This document shows positions 5,746 through 14,185 of a stretch of DNA of 64,000 bases, piece by piece (the first letter of the stretch is position 1; the number at the start of each line of letters is the position of its first letter). The translations under genes were made by a program, and so were the position numbers. The stretch is from positions 1 to 64,000 of the forward strand of contig NZ_BAAADE010000001.1 in NCBI RefSeq assembly GCF_039522165.1, written 5' to 3'. This stretch comes from Paenochrobactrum glaciei (lineage in GTDB: Bacteria; Pseudomonadota; Alphaproteobacteria; Rhizobiales; Rhizobiaceae). Under the pieces are notes generated by a model. That model was given only the letters and a program-made list of their open reading frames with translations. It did no database searches and was not told the origin of the DNA.

Positions 5746-6518
5746 GCGCAGCACTTGAAATTCACACTGAAACATCACCTCAAGTCCGCAACTCCGACGC
5801 GCCAATGATTTCCATGATCGAGCGCATTGCAATGGATCCGAATATCCCACTGGATCGCCTTGAAAAAATGCTCGACATGAAAGAGCGCATGGAAGACCGC
5901 GCCCGTGAAGACGAAGAACGTCAGGCAAAGAAGGCGTACTTCGCCGCCATGTCAAAGTGTCAGTCCGAGTTACCAGTCGTAATCAAGAACCGTGGCAATG
6001 ACCATACCAAGTCACGTTATGCCGATCTGGCTGCAATTGAAGAACAGGCAATGCCAACCATCCATAAGCATGGCTTTGCAGTGTCTTTTCAACCAGACGG
6101 CTATAACGGCAACGGTGAGTTGCGCATTCTTTGGGAAATTTCCCATGCAGAAGGTCACGCACGTAATGGCGTAGGCGAAATTCCAGTTGATGGCGCAGGC
6201 GCACAAGGCAAGGTGAATAAAACCGGTACTCAAGCGTTTGGCAGTACAGCCACTTATGGCCGCCGCTACCTGCTTTGCATGCTGTTTAATATCAGTACCG
6301 GCGACGATCTGGATGGCAACAAGCCATCGGCCAGAAACCAAGAACGAATTAACAGTGAGCAGCTGGCCAATATACGTCGCCTAATTGAGGAAACAGATAC
6401 AGATATCGAGCAGTTCTGCAAGCGTGGCAAAGTAGAAGCTTTGCCGGATATTCTGGCCGCAGACTATGAAAACGCCGTGTATCTGCTTGAAGAAAAAAAG
6501 AAGCGGATGGGGCAATGA
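5742..6518 (+). CDS. ERF-family single-strand annealing recombinase
   Basis: The 258-residue product belongs to the ERF superfamily of phage annealing proteins. The core (about residues 65-190) has the hallmark SRYADLAAIEEQAMPTI, then a Gly-rich stretch, and KTGTQAFGSTATYGRRYLL, where the Tyr-Gly-Arg-Arg-Tyr pattern is typical. These proteins anneal complementary single strands during phage recombination and genome circularisation, working with an exonuclease, here the YqaJ-like gene immediately downstream (ATGA overlap). A charged, partly coiled N-terminal helix precedes the core. Confidence 0.9.
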   Translation: MSAALEIHTETSPQVRNSDAPMISMIERIAMDPNIPLDRLEKMLDMKERMEDRAREDEERQAKKAYFAAMSKCQSELPVVIKNRGNDHTKSRYADLAAIEEQAMPTIHKHGFAVSFQPDGYNGNGELRILWEISHAEGHARNGVGEIPVDGAGAQGKVNKTGTQAFGSTATYGRRYLLCMLFNISTGDDLDGNKPSARNQERINSEQLANIRRLIEETDTDIEQFCKRGKVEALPDILAADYENAVYLLEEKKKRMGQ

Positions 6519-7141
6519 TGCAGGTATTCAACGATATTGTGCAAGGCTCACCTGAATGGTTTGGGGCTCGCGCCGGCATCCCGACAGCCTCACGCTTTTC
6601 AACCGTCATGGCAAAAGGTGAAGGCAAAACACGCTCTGAATATATGAGGACACTTGCGGGTGAAATTATCACCGGTGAGATTGAGGAAAGTTTCTCCTCC
6701 CCTCATATGGAGCGTGGCAAGCTGATGGAGGATGAAGCGCGTGAGACTTACGCTTTCATCAACTCAGTTGAACCTTATCAGGTTGGTTTCATCCGCAACG
6801 GTGATAAAGGCGCAAGCCCAGATAGCCTTATCGGCACTGATGGCGGCCTAGAGATCAAAACAGCGCTGCCACGCATCCAGATTGACCGCTTGGAGCGTAA
6901 CCGCCTTCCCCCAGAGCATAAGGCGCAAGTGCAGGGCAACTTGTGGATTGCAGAGCGCGAATGGTGGGACTTCGTGTCTTATTGGCCGCGGCTGCCAATG
7001 CTGATCATCCGCGTCTACCGCGATGAGGACTATATCAAAACCATGTCCGACGAGATTGACCGCTTCAACGATGAAAAAGCGGCTTTGATCGAGCGCATTC
7101 GTGCTTACGGACAAGAACCAAAGATGGAGGCGGCAGAATGA
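6515..7141 (+). CDS. YqaJ-family viral recombination nuclease
   Basis: This 208-residue protein matches lambda-exonuclease/YqaJ nucleases: N-terminal GSPEWFGARAGIPTASRF, an acidic residue in GKLMEDEAR (about 73), SPDSLIG with Asp (about 102) and the catalytic LEIKTA (about 112), forming the D-E-x-K active site. It should resect double-stranded ends to provide substrate for the ERF annealing protein. Both neighbours overlap by four bases, showing a coupled operon. Confidence 0.9.
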   Translation: MMQVFNDIVQGSPEWFGARAGIPTASRFSTVMAKGEGKTRSEYMRTLAGEIITGEIEESFSSPHMERGKLMEDEARETYAFINSVEPYQVGFIRNGDKGASPDSLIGTDGGLEIKTALPRIQIDRLERNRLPPEHKAQVQGNLWIAEREWWDFVSYWPRLPMLIIRVYRDEDYIKTMSDEIDRFNDEKAALIERIRAYGQEPKMEAAE

Positions 7142-7647
7142 GCAGCATGCCTATCATGATGCAATGGGACGGTGAGGCAATGGTGCCAGCCTCCTCCTAT
7201 TGGGCATCCTGCGCTGACCGGCAGTTTGTTATCGGTGAAGCCTATAAAATGGTTGAGCACCACGACCGCTCGGGTGTCAGCCACAATCATTATTTCGCTT
7301 CGATCACCAATGCATGGAATACGCTGCCGGATCACCTTCTGGTCGAATATCCGAGTGCTGAGCATCTTCGTAAAAAAATGCTGGTGAAATGTGGCTATGC
7401 AGATGAACGCTCAATTGTATGCGCAAGCAAAGCAGACGCACTCCGAGTTGCGGCCTTTATTAAGCCGATGGATGAGCATGCGGTTGTTTCTGTTCGTGAG
7501 GCTGTAGTGCGCGTTTACACAGCACAAAGCCAGAGCATGAAGGCTATGGGCAAGCAAGAATTTCAGCAAAGCAAGCAGTCCGTCCTTGAGGAAATAGACA
7601 AGCTAATCGGGGTTGACCGTGGCGAAACAGCGAGGGCAGCCGCATGA
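7138..7647 (+). CDS. Conserved-looking phage protein, 169 aa
   Basis: A soluble product with no membrane segment. The central region (ASITNAWNTLPD, about residues 55-65, then HLRKKMLVKCGYADERS) is followed by an alpha/beta part and a Gln-rich C-terminal helix. It overlaps YqaJ and the next gene by ATGA, so it belongs to the recombination module. I recall similar proteins in rhizobial prophage recombination loci but cannot name a family. Confidence 0.72.
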   Translation: MSSMPIMMQWDGEAMVPASSYWASCADRQFVIGEAYKMVEHHDRSGVSHNHYFASITNAWNTLPDHLLVEYPSAEHLRKKMLVKCGYADERSIVCASKADALRVAAFIKPMDEHAVVSVREAVVRVYTAQSQSMKAMGKQEFQQSKQSVLEEIDKLIGVDRGETARAAA

Positions 7648-7877
7648 TTATTCCTTTCCTGATCTCAAAATTGCGCAAGCTGCTTGGCTTCAATGACGAT
7701 CCGCTTCCGGCATTCAAGAAAAGAGCTGCAGAACTAACAGTAGCCATTGAAAAAGCTAAGCGCGACAAAAAGAAATACAGCCACATTGAGCGTGAACTTT
7801 TTGCAACCAACGTCGTCATCATGACGATTGAGCGCGGCATTCCATATCGTAACGGTAAGTTTGAGTGGGGACAGTAA
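7644..7877 (+). CDS. Small basic phage protein, 77 aa
   Basis: It starts within the preceding stop (ATGA) and ends sharing a base with the next ATG. An N-terminal hydrophobic stretch is followed by a Lys/Glu-rich helix (about residues 25-55, including KAKRDKKKY). No family is recognised; genetic context ties it to the recombination operon. Confidence 0.65.
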   Translation: MIIPFLISKLRKLLGFNDDPLPAFKKRAAELTVAIEKAKRDKKKYSHIERELFATNVVIMTIERGIPYRNGKFEWGQ

Positions 7878-8269
7878 TGGCTGGTTTTCGAGTGGTTCGA
7901 TACGACACGGCTTTCACCGCTTCAGCATCCAAAGGGCAAAAGCGGCCAAGAAAGCATGATGAAACCCATCTGAAATGGGTCAGAACCCTGCCCTGCATCA
8001 TTACTGGAGCTTATGGTGTTGAAGCAGCCCATATCCGGTACGCAGCTCCGCAATACGGCAAGAATGAAACCGGCATGGGCGAAAAACCAGACGACCGCTG
8101 GACAATCCCACTTTCACCAGAAATGCATCGCGAGCAGCACGCAATGAATGAACGCGAGTTCTGGCTCAAGCACGGCATAGACCCTTGCCGCGTGTCTTTA
8201 GCGCTCTTCGCCGTAACAGGTGATGAAGAGCAAGCTTTAACCATTATCCGGAATGCGAGGAAGTCATGA
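7877..8269 (+). CDS. YbcO/DUF968-like phage nuclease
   Basis: The 130-residue product, read from 7877 where TAATG couples it to the gene before, has the Cys/His layout of DUF968/YbcO-type HNH-like phage nucleases: LPCIITG, AAHIRYA, then KPDDRWTIPLSPEMHREQH (about residues 72-91), and an ending FWLKHGIDP. The spaced His residues and Asp probably form the metal site. Relatives act on recombination intermediates in lambda-like phages. An alternative start at 7865 is less well placed. Confidence 0.78.
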   Translation: MAGFRVVRYDTAFTASASKGQKRPRKHDETHLKWVRTLPCIITGAYGVEAAHIRYAAPQYGKNETGMGEKPDDRWTIPLSPEMHREQHAMNEREFWLKHGIDPCRVSLALFAVTGDEEQALTIIRNARKS

Positions 8270-8312
8270 TGTCGGCACTCCAACTCGCCGCCCCGACACC
8301 GGAGGAAGGGCT

Positions 8313-8513
8313 ATGATCACAGTGCTACTAAACTGGTTCAATGGTTGGCGAATTGATTTCGATGGTTGGTTGGTCAGAGCTCGTCGACATTCTGACCCTG
8401 TAACATTGCCACCTGAAATTGGCTTCGTTGAAGAATGCGCAATTGCAGTCCGAACACCCAGGCATGCAAGATTAATAGACCGCGCAGCCTTAGCGCAAGG
8501 AGGAAGGGAATGA
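8313..8513 (+). CDS. Unrecognised small phage protein, 66 aa
   Basis: GGAGGAAGGG precedes the ATG at 8313. The product has an aromatic N-terminus (LLNWFNGWRIDFDGWLVRAR) and no known domain. A 16-codon frame (8266-8316) lies between the nuclease and this gene and overlaps its start; it may only couple translation. Confidence 0.55.
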   Translation: MITVLLNWFNGWRIDFDGWLVRARRHSDPVTLPPEIGFVEECAIAVRTPRHARLIDRAALAQGGRE

Positions 8514-8680
8514 GCCAGCCAGCAACAATCAGAAAAAGCGACCTTAAACGCTATGCAGAAGTGGCGAATGAAACAAAGGTGCGCATCGTAATCAAACTTG
8601 GGGATCAGACTGTAACGGTCTCACCTGATTACGGGAATAGCGAAACACCGCTTATTGACTATTCGAAACCGGTATTGTGA
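8510..8680 (+). CDS. Small phage protein next to integrase, 56 aa
   Basis: The ATG at 8510 overlaps the previous stop (ATGA) and follows GGAGGGAAGGG. The basic N-terminus (TIRKSDLKRY) followed by short beta-like stretches is compatible with an excisionase-sized or accessory protein, but no HTH is recognisable. It ends 10 bases before the integrase. Confidence 0.55.
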   Translation: MSQPATIRKSDLKRYAEVANETKVRIVIKLGDQTVTVSPDYGNSETPLIDYSKPVL

Positions 8681-8690
8681 CTATTAGCCC

Positions 8691-9779
8691 ATGAAAAGAA
8701 AACTGCCCCTTTACGTGCACAAGCAAAAGACCCGCCATGACAAGTGGGTCTTTTATTTCCGTATGGGGAAAGGTAAACGCATCCGACTACCGAGCCCGAA
8801 TGAAAGCGGCTTTATGGAGGCTTATCGCGCCGCGTTGACCGGTGAACCGGTTGAGGCGCCCAAAGTGGCTGCTGGTACCCTGCAATGGCTATGGGATAAA
8901 TATACCAACGAAAGCGCACGTTGGGCTGGATATTCAGCGGCAACAAAGAAGCAGCACACTCTCATAATGGCAAAAGTTCTTGAGGGAAACTCGAAGAAAG
9001 CATTATCGTCATTTACACAAGATGTAATTCAGGCTGGCGTTGACCGCAGACACGAAACACCGGCTCAAGCTGGTAATTTCCTAAAGGCTATGCGCGGCAT
9101 GTTTTCTTGGGCGAAAAGAATGCGCCTTGTCGAAGTTGATCCAACTGTGAATGTTGAACGCATCAGCTATAAGAGCGATGGCTTTCCTGCATGGGAACTT
9201 GAGGATGTGATTGCTTTCCGCGCGCGCCACTCTATCGGTAGCCATGAGCGGCTGGCAATGGAACTGATGTTGTTGGCCGGGCTTCGCCGCTCTGATGTTG
9301 TCAAAGCTGGTCGGCAGCATATCAGTGACGGCGTTCTGACAATGGATACAGCTAAGACAGGTGCCCGTGTGAGTGTTGCTCTGTCAGACAGCCTACTAAG
9401 TCTTATTGAACAAACCCCGCGGAAGGGCTTGCATCTAATCGAAAGCAAAATAGGCCGTCCGTTTGTCAAAGAAGCTTTTGGGAACTGGTTCAGAACAGCC
9501 TGTAATGAAGCAGGTGTAGACAAGTCTGCGCATGGGTTGAGAAAGCTAAGTGCAACCCTCGCCGCGGAAGGCGGGGCAGCTACTCACCACCTCCTTGCAC
9601 AATACGGTTGGACGAACCTTGCTACCGCAGAAATTTATACAAAAAACATAAACAGAAAGAAGCTGGGTATTGAAACCAGTCGCATTGTTGCAGACCAGAT
9701 AGAGAACATATCAGCCCCTCACCCAAAAACAGGTGAGGGAATTATTGAAAATAAACCAATGAAATCAAAGCCAAAATAA
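8691..9779 (+). CDS. int: Phage tyrosine integrase
   Basis: The 362-residue product is a tyrosine recombinase. Its C-terminal catalytic domain (about residues 165-330) has Arg199 in LAGLRRSDVV, His281 and Arg284 in AHGLRK, Trp307 in YGWTNLATAEIY at the usual His/Trp position, and the nucleophile Tyr316. The N-terminal part (residues 1-150) contains an Arg/Lys-rich arm and a core-binding SAM-like helix region. It catalyses integration and excision at the attachment site, which should lie near its 3' end or beyond the left end. It terminates the phage operon before host genes begin. Confidence 0.92.
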   Translation: MKRKLPLYVHKQKTRHDKWVFYFRMGKGKRIRLPSPNESGFMEAYRAALTGEPVEAPKVAAGTLQWLWDKYTNESARWAGYSAATKKQHTLIMAKVLEGNSKKALSSFTQDVIQAGVDRRHETPAQAGNFLKAMRGMFSWAKRMRLVEVDPTVNVERISYKSDGFPAWELEDVIAFRARHSIGSHERLAMELMLLAGLRRSDVVKAGRQHISDGVLTMDTAKTGARVSVALSDSLLSLIEQTPRKGLHLIESKIGRPFVKEAFGNWFRTACNEAGVDKSAHGLRKLSATLAAEGGAATHHLLAQYGWTNLATAEIYTKNINRKKLGIETSRIVADQIENISAPHPKTGEGIIENKPMKSKPK

Positions 9780-10078
9780 TAGGATTGCGCCCTCTCTGGG
9801 GGCACCACTTTTCCTAACATCTTTAAATTGTTGGAATTTTGGCGCTTAGACAAGTGATCGTATATATTACCACCGGTTTCCAAGATAAATTTTGATGCAA
9901 AACACAAGCACTCTAAACGTGCTTACATTCGCGCACATTCTAATCTGTTCCGAATCAAGCCGATTGATCTGGATGAATCACATTCCAACACTGCTTAAAG
10001 AAAATACAGCCCTCCCAAAAGCTTAAGTGCAAAGTGAGCGAGCTGCATTTAATTAAACCATCAAATGGATGAGATTTT
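9780..10078. other. Phage/host junction, no gene seen
   Basis: About 300 bases with no convincing reading frame. It should hold the right attachment junction, but no tRNA or tmRNA remnant is recognisable. A 3'-end-like GGGGGCACCA near 9800 lacks a T-arm. The partner repeat would be at the unseen left end. Confidence 0.4.
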
Positions 10079-10534
10079 TCACTTCGTTAAAACAGCCTGC
10101 GGCGTTTTACGAAAACTAATAGCCATCCGATTATATGCATTCATCAGACTGATGGCGATTGTCAGGTCAGACAGCTCTTTTTCACTGAACACCTGATAAG
10201 CAGCCTCATAAGCGGCATCAGGAATGCCTGTTTGTGCAACAAGCGTCACACTTTCCGCCCATGCAAGAGCCGCCCGCTCACGAGCGTTAAAAAGTGCGCC
10301 ACCTTCTTCCCACGCCTGTACAAGTGCAAGTTTTTCGATTGAAACGCCTTTTTCCACCAAGGCACGGGTATGGCTATCCAAACAATAAGCACAATTATTA
10401 ATTTGCGAAACTCGCAGATAAACCAACTCAACCAGTTCTCCAGTAAGATCCGTTTGCTTGATGTAATTATAAACACCAGCAAGTGCTTTAGCTCCATCAG
10501 GCGCGATCTGATTGTAATCTATTCGTTTAATCAT
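10079..10534 (-). CDS. AhpD-like / carboxymuconolactone decarboxylase protein
   Basis: The 151-residue protein has the AhpD-fold redox motif NNCAYCLDSHTRA (about residues 50-62): a CxxC pair followed by His, as in alkylhydroperoxidase-like proteins. The family reduces peroxides or handles thiol redox chemistry; the substrate here is unknown. The following helix FNARERAALAWAESVTL is typical. It is cytoplasmic, monocistronic, and divergent from the small gene at 10695. Confidence 0.85.
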   Translation of the reverse strand: MIKRIDYNQIAPDGAKALAGVYNYIKQTDLTGELVELVYLRVSQINNCAYCLDSHTRALVEKGVSIEKLALVQAWEEGGALFNARERAALAWAESVTLVAQTGIPDAAYEAAYQVFSEKELSDLTIAISLMNAYNRMAISFRKTPQAVLTK

Positions 10535-10639
10535 TGTTATTTCCTACTCACCTTCATGAGATCAGTTGCAATTAATGGCAACCATTCTCACTTTTCATCA
10601 CGATAGAGATAAAGCATCTCAGACATCACTAAATTTCGA

Positions 10640-10674
10640 TTGACTTTTCCTTATATTAAGAACAAATAAAGAAC
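10640..10674 (+). promoter_or_regulatory. SOS-type promoter: TTGACT plus LexA box
   Basis: TTGACT (10640-10645) is followed 14 bases later by GAAC-AAATAAA-GAAC (10660-10674), a perfect match to the alphaproteobacterial LexA site. A -10 (CAAATA, 10663-10668) at 17-base spacing falls inside the box. The geometry is identical to that at 43160-43194 in front of the Y-family polymerase, which makes chance less likely. Confidence 0.65.
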
Positions 10675-10694
10675 AGTCAATAAGGCACTGATGA

Positions 10695-10943
10695 ATGACA
10701 ACTGAAACCGCATCTGAAAAATACATCATCATCCCATACCGCAAAAACCAGCAAAAACTGGTTGCCGCCGAAATGCGCCCCGCTCAGTCAGCTGTCAGTG
10801 CTGAACGCATTGCTGCTGCAATGGCCGAGCGTTTTGCTGGCGTTGTTGCCTATGCTGTGACCATTGATGAAGAGTCTGGCGACATGATGGAGCCTAGGCT
10901 TCTGGCTTCCTTTGGCGAAGTGCCGGTTGAGCAGGAAGATTGA
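10695..10943 (+). CDS. Small protein with SOS-type promoter, 82 aa
   Basis: The ATG at 10695 lies 20 bases behind the LexA-type box. The product is soluble and acidic at the end; the N-terminal half (YIIIPYRKNQQKLVAAEM) leads into an Ala-rich helix (SAERIAAAMAERFAGVVAYAV) and then a strand-like part. No known domain is recognised. If LexA controls it, it would be a small uncharacterised member of the DNA damage response. Confidence 0.7.
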   Translation: MTTETASEKYIIIPYRKNQQKLVAAEMRPAQSAVSAERIAAAMAERFAGVVAYAVTIDEESGDMMEPRLLASFGEVPVEQED

Positions 10944-11041
10944 GCTTCTAACAGCCACTTAGTTGCGCTATTTCTCGTGGCTTGTATGATCTGCCCGCTA
11001 ACTGGCAGATTAAATTTATACATGGAAAGATAAAGGTTCGC

Positions 11042-11515
11042 ATGTCGTTTAGCATTGTCACAACAAAAGAAAGACCAGATTTAGCTCAAACCACCGGCAC
11101 ATGGCGCTGGAATGCTTTCTTTAGTGATACAGATGTTAGTCTGGCGCAAGTGATTGAGATTGATACAGATTGCGCAGCGCAACAGGATATGATGCCAACT
11201 GTCTGGGTTTTACTCGATGGTGAAACGCCTGTTGGTATGATCACGCTTTGTCTGGATGATCTTGAAGACCGGCCGGAGCTGAACCCTTGGTTAGCTGGCC
11301 TTTATGTTGATCCTGCCTATCGCGGACGCGGGCTTGCATTGCAACTGATTGCACACCTTGAAACAATTGCAAAAAACGCAGGCGTTGAGCGCCTGTCACT
11401 TTATACAGATGGCTCAGTCGGCCTTTATTCCAAAGCCGGTTGGAATATCACTGAGACGTTTGATGACAATGGAGTTCTTTATTCCATTATGCAAAAGCAA
11501 TTAGCGCCAGCTTGA
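11042..11515 (+). CDS. GNAT-family N-acetyltransferase
   Basis: The ATG at 11042 is preferred over one at 10982 because AAAGG precedes it and the GNAT fold begins here. The 157-residue product has the acetyl-CoA loop VDPAYRGRGLALQLI (about residues 91-105), with the R-x-x-G-x-G/A pattern, and a C-terminal SLYTDGSVGLYSKAGW typical of the family. The substrate is unknown. A terminator shared with the convergent hydrolase follows. Confidence 0.85.
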   Translation: MSFSIVTTKERPDLAQTTGTWRWNAFFSDTDVSLAQVIEIDTDCAAQQDMMPTVWVLLDGETPVGMITLCLDDLEDRPELNPWLAGLYVDPAYRGRGLALQLIAHLETIAKNAGVERLSLYTDGSVGLYSKAGWNITETFDDNGVLYSIMQKQLAPA

Positions 11516-11545
11516 TCATTTTTTCAAGCATTTTAGTTAAATATA

Positions 11546-11612
11546 AAGGGCGAGAGGCACAGGCTAAGTTATTTAAAACAACCCTTAAGTCTACGTCTCT
11601 CGCCCTTCTTTT
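11546..11612. terminator. Bidirectional terminator with long loop
   Basis: AAGGGCGAGAG (11546-11556) pairs perfectly with CTCTCGCCCTT (11597-11607) across a 40-base loop; a T-rich tail follows on the plus strand. It lies between convergent genes. Confidence 0.65.
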
Positions 11613-11635
11613 TATCAATATCGCGTTAGTTTCTT

Positions 11636-12691
11636 TTATTCTGCTGCTTCAAAAGTAAACGGCTCGGCATCTTCAAATTTGTCAGAAACTTCGCCAACCA
11701 AAACACGGCTCATATCAACGCCAAGTTCTAGTTTGCGCACTTTTGCACCTTCCGCAAAATCCAGCTTTTTCAGATCAACCCAGAAAATATTAGGTGATGT
11801 GGCTGATTCTGCATGAAATTGCAGTGCTTTTTGATCCGCAACCACACGCCAGCGTGTTGTAGACAGGTTGGGTGCATCAGACATGCTTACGCCATAAGGC
11901 ACCGAAGCATTACGCACCACACTGAAAACAGCGGCTGCTGCAATGCGCGGATCATCTGTCTGTGTCACTGCATTGACGTAAAAACCAGCGCGAACAAAGC
12001 GATCTTCCGATCGTCCGCTACCCGGCAAGAAGTTCAGCGAATTAACTTTGCCCCAATAGGCTTTATTGGCCAGCTGGAAATCATAAGCCGGATCATTGGT
12101 TACAACCTGATAAGAACGGTCATGATGAATGCTGAGCTTACCATCAATCCATTCCAGTACGGCACTGTCACCGCTGGCATCCGACAAGGTCAGATGAAGT
12201 GGTGCAAGGCTACCCGGTCGACCAGGAACTTCACCGCTAACCACTTGAATTGGATTGTCTTTTGTATATTCAACAGCTTCTTTAACACTAGCAAACTGAT
12301 CGAGATAAAACTGCGCCCAGATAGCCAATGACATACGCTTTGAAGATTTATCATCTTCCGGATATTGCGACGCATTCAGCCATAACAGGCTGGCATTGAG
12401 ACCAGCTTCATTCATACCGTCAACGGTTGAAATATCATAACCTGAAACAGCAAGACTGCCATATTTCGAAGTCCATTCAACCGAGCGCTCGCCTGCCTGA
12501 CCGCCGCGCTTCATGCCTTTCGGAAAAACCCAGAAATTGCTGATCATCGGATCTTTAAAATCCATGCTGCGGCCGGTGAGCGTACGCCCTGCCTCACCAT
12601 GATAAACAACGCGCGTGCAAGCCTGAACTTCTGCGGTCATGAGAGCCGCAACTGCTGTCAGTGCAGCAGCAAATTTTGTAAAGCGATACAT
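11636..12691 (-). CDS. Choloylglycine hydrolase / penicillin acylase family
   Basis: The 351-residue product begins with a signal peptide (residues 1-24, ending VQA) followed directly by Cys25 (ACTRVVYHG). In this Ntn-hydrolase family that Cys becomes the N-terminal nucleophile. TLTGRSMDF just after it and the later MNEAGLNASLLWL pattern are family features. Members hydrolyse amide bonds in conjugated bile acids, penicillin V or acyl-homoserine lactones; which substrate applies here cannot be read from sequence. A Brucella homolog has been linked to bile resistance. Export to the periplasm is expected. Confidence 0.87.
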   Translation of the reverse strand: MYRFTKFAAALTAVAALMTAEVQACTRVVYHGEAGRTLTGRSMDFKDPMISNFWVFPKGMKRGGQAGERSVEWTSKYGSLAVSGYDISTVDGMNEAGLNASLLWLNASQYPEDDKSSKRMSLAIWAQFYLDQFASVKEAVEYTKDNPIQVVSGEVPGRPGSLAPLHLTLSDASGDSAVLEWIDGKLSIHHDRSYQVVTNDPAYDFQLANKAYWGKVNSLNFLPGSGRSEDRFVRAGFYVNAVTQTDDPRIAAAAVFSVVRNASVPYGVSMSDAPNLSTTRWRVVADQKALQFHAESATSPNIFWVDLKKLDFAEGAKVRKLELGVDMSRVLVGEVSDKFEDAEPFTFEAAE

Positions 12692-12995
12692 AGTAACTAC
12701 CTATTCATCAATGGACTGGTCTAGTTCTATAGATCAGAGTTTCAACAGTACGGGAATGTAGATCCCACAAAGTTAACCTGTTTATTTGCACGGATCGGCC
12801 ATAAGGCCAAGTATCTGTTATCAAATAATCTGCTTTGATTATTCTGCACTTAAAGATGAAATGTGTAAATTTAATGTGCACAGACAACAATGGCAGCACA
12901 ATAAAGAGGCTCATTCTCTTGCTTATAAGCATGCTTGTCGTTTTAAATTACATTCGTCTCATTACTATTATACGCGCAAGGGGTACGGAATTCAT

Positions 12996-13772
12996 ATGGT
13001 CAAAGGCAAAATGAAAATATACCAAAGCGGTGGTTTGGATTATTTGCTGACTGATGGGCCAGACTTTATCAGTAATCACCTGCGCCAAGGCCGCATTTGG
13101 GAAGAACTTACTCTCAACATTTCCAAAGCGCTGATTAAAGATATTAAAGAGCCTGTTTTGGTGGATATTGGCGCAAATTTAGGCGCGTGGTCTGTACCAA
13201 TGGGTTACCATATTCATCCCATAGGTGGCACGATCCACGCCTTTGAGCCGCAGCGCCCTGTTTTTTATCAGCTTTGTGCCAATTATATCTGTAATAATCT
13301 GACCAATTGTTATGCCAATAATTTGGCAATCGGTGATTTTACCGGCTTTATTGATATTCCCCTGCTCGATATATTTGAATGTAAAAATCTTGGCGCCTTA
13401 TCGATTTCTGAAAAGATCAGAAAAGAGCAAGGCTGGATTACCAATGTAAGCCAAACCGAGCGAGTACGCATATCATCATTGGATGACTTACAATTGCCAA
13501 CGGCCCATTTGATCAAAGTAGATGTTGAGGGTTTGGAATTTGAAGTATTTAAAGGTGGGAAAAACTGGCTTAAACAATCCGGCAATCCACCTATTCTTTT
13601 TGAAGTTTGGGGAGATTATATGGCAAATATGATCCCGACACGCCAAAAACTGATGCATTTCCTGCAAAATGAAATGGGCTATGAGCTTTTTCAATATGGT
13701 GAATTATGCATCGGGCAGCATCAAAATAATCAGAAAATCAATATCGGCGCATTGATTGGCCAAACCGCGTAG
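12996..13772 (+). CDS. FkbM-family methyltransferase
   Basis: The conserved part has the SAM-binding motif VLVDIGANLGAWSV (about residues 48-61 from the 12996 start) and the FkbM motif LIKVDVEGLEFEVFKGG. The family methylates hydroxyl groups, often on sugars or polyketides. The frame is open from 12786, but the first 70 codons look non-coding (odd composition); the ATG at 12996, 10 bases after GGGG, is preferred. It stands beside a glycosyltransferase locus on the other strand, so a sugar substrate is plausible but unproven. Confidence 0.8.
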   Translation: MVKGKMKIYQSGGLDYLLTDGPDFISNHLRQGRIWEELTLNISKALIKDIKEPVLVDIGANLGAWSVPMGYHIHPIGGTIHAFEPQRPVFYQLCANYICNNLTNCYANNLAIGDFTGFIDIPLLDIFECKNLGALSISEKIRKEQGWITNVSQTERVRISSLDDLQLPTAHLIKVDVEGLEFEVFKGGKNWLKQSGNPPILFEVWGDYMANMIPTRQKLMHFLQNEMGYELFQYGELCIGQHQNNQKINIGALIGQTA

Positions 13773-13783
13773 AGGGAGATGAC

Positions 13784-14152
13784 ATGAAAGCACTTTCGGT
13801 TGTCAGTCCGTCCGGTCGCAAGATTGCAAGTGGCGAAAAGACAATTGAAGTCCGGCGATGGTTGCCGGATTTATCCCCCGATGAAGATTTACTCATCATC
13901 GAAAACGATAAATATCTGACCAAAACAGGTGATACAGATCCCGATGGCAGAGCTGTTGCTATTGTTCGTGTCAGCTTGGTGCGCCCGTTTATCATGGCTG
14001 ATATGCAACCGGCCTGCGCCAGCTACTTTGAACAAGGCTGGCACTCATGGATTCTGACCAATATTCGCCCTATTAGTTCTGCCAAAAAAGTCCTAGCAGC
14101 TCGTGGCATCTATGAAGTCGATGCCACTGAAATTTTTGCAACGAAAACTTAA
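13784..14152 (+). CDS. ASCH-domain protein
   Basis: The 122-residue product begins KALSVVSPSGRKIASGEKTIEVRRW, the ASCH (PUA-like) signature: Gly-x-Lys-x-x-Glu-x-Arg. ASCH proteins are predicted RNA-binding or nucleoside-hydrolysing proteins. GGGAG precedes the ATG and the gene follows the FkbM gene by 11 bases, so they are probably cotranscribed. The target is unknown. Confidence 0.85.
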   Translation: MKALSVVSPSGRKIASGEKTIEVRRWLPDLSPDEDLLIIENDKYLTKTGDTDPDGRAVAIVRVSLVRPFIMADMQPACASYFEQGWHSWILTNIRPISSAKKVLAARGIYEVDATEIFATKT

Positions 14153-14185
14153 TAGACATTTTTTCAGTATCGCTTTTACTCACGC

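Larger units (their letters stand above)
1..9779. mobile_element. Right arm of an integrated prophage
   Basis: The stretch carries a divergent regulator pair (HTH and S24 repressor), a phage-type DNA methyltransferase, ERF and YqaJ recombination genes, a YbcO/DUF968-like nuclease and a terminal tyrosine integrase, all typical of temperate phages of alphaproteobacteria. Early genes overlap by 1 to 4 bases, as in phage operons. The integrase marks the right end because ordinary host genes start about 300 bases beyond it. The left boundary, structural genes and the attachment core are outside the window or not recognisable, so the exact right end (9779 to about 9900) is approximate. Confidence 0.88.

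Noticed and set aside
9785..9815. tRNA 3'-end-like sequence (GGGGGCACCA) as the attachment core
   Set aside because: No T-arm or acceptor partner is present, so it cannot be called a tRNA fragment.
12786..12995. Upstream extension of the FkbM methyltransferase
   Set aside because: Residue composition is unlike the rest of the protein and there is no good ribosome site; the ATG at 12996 fits the family better.
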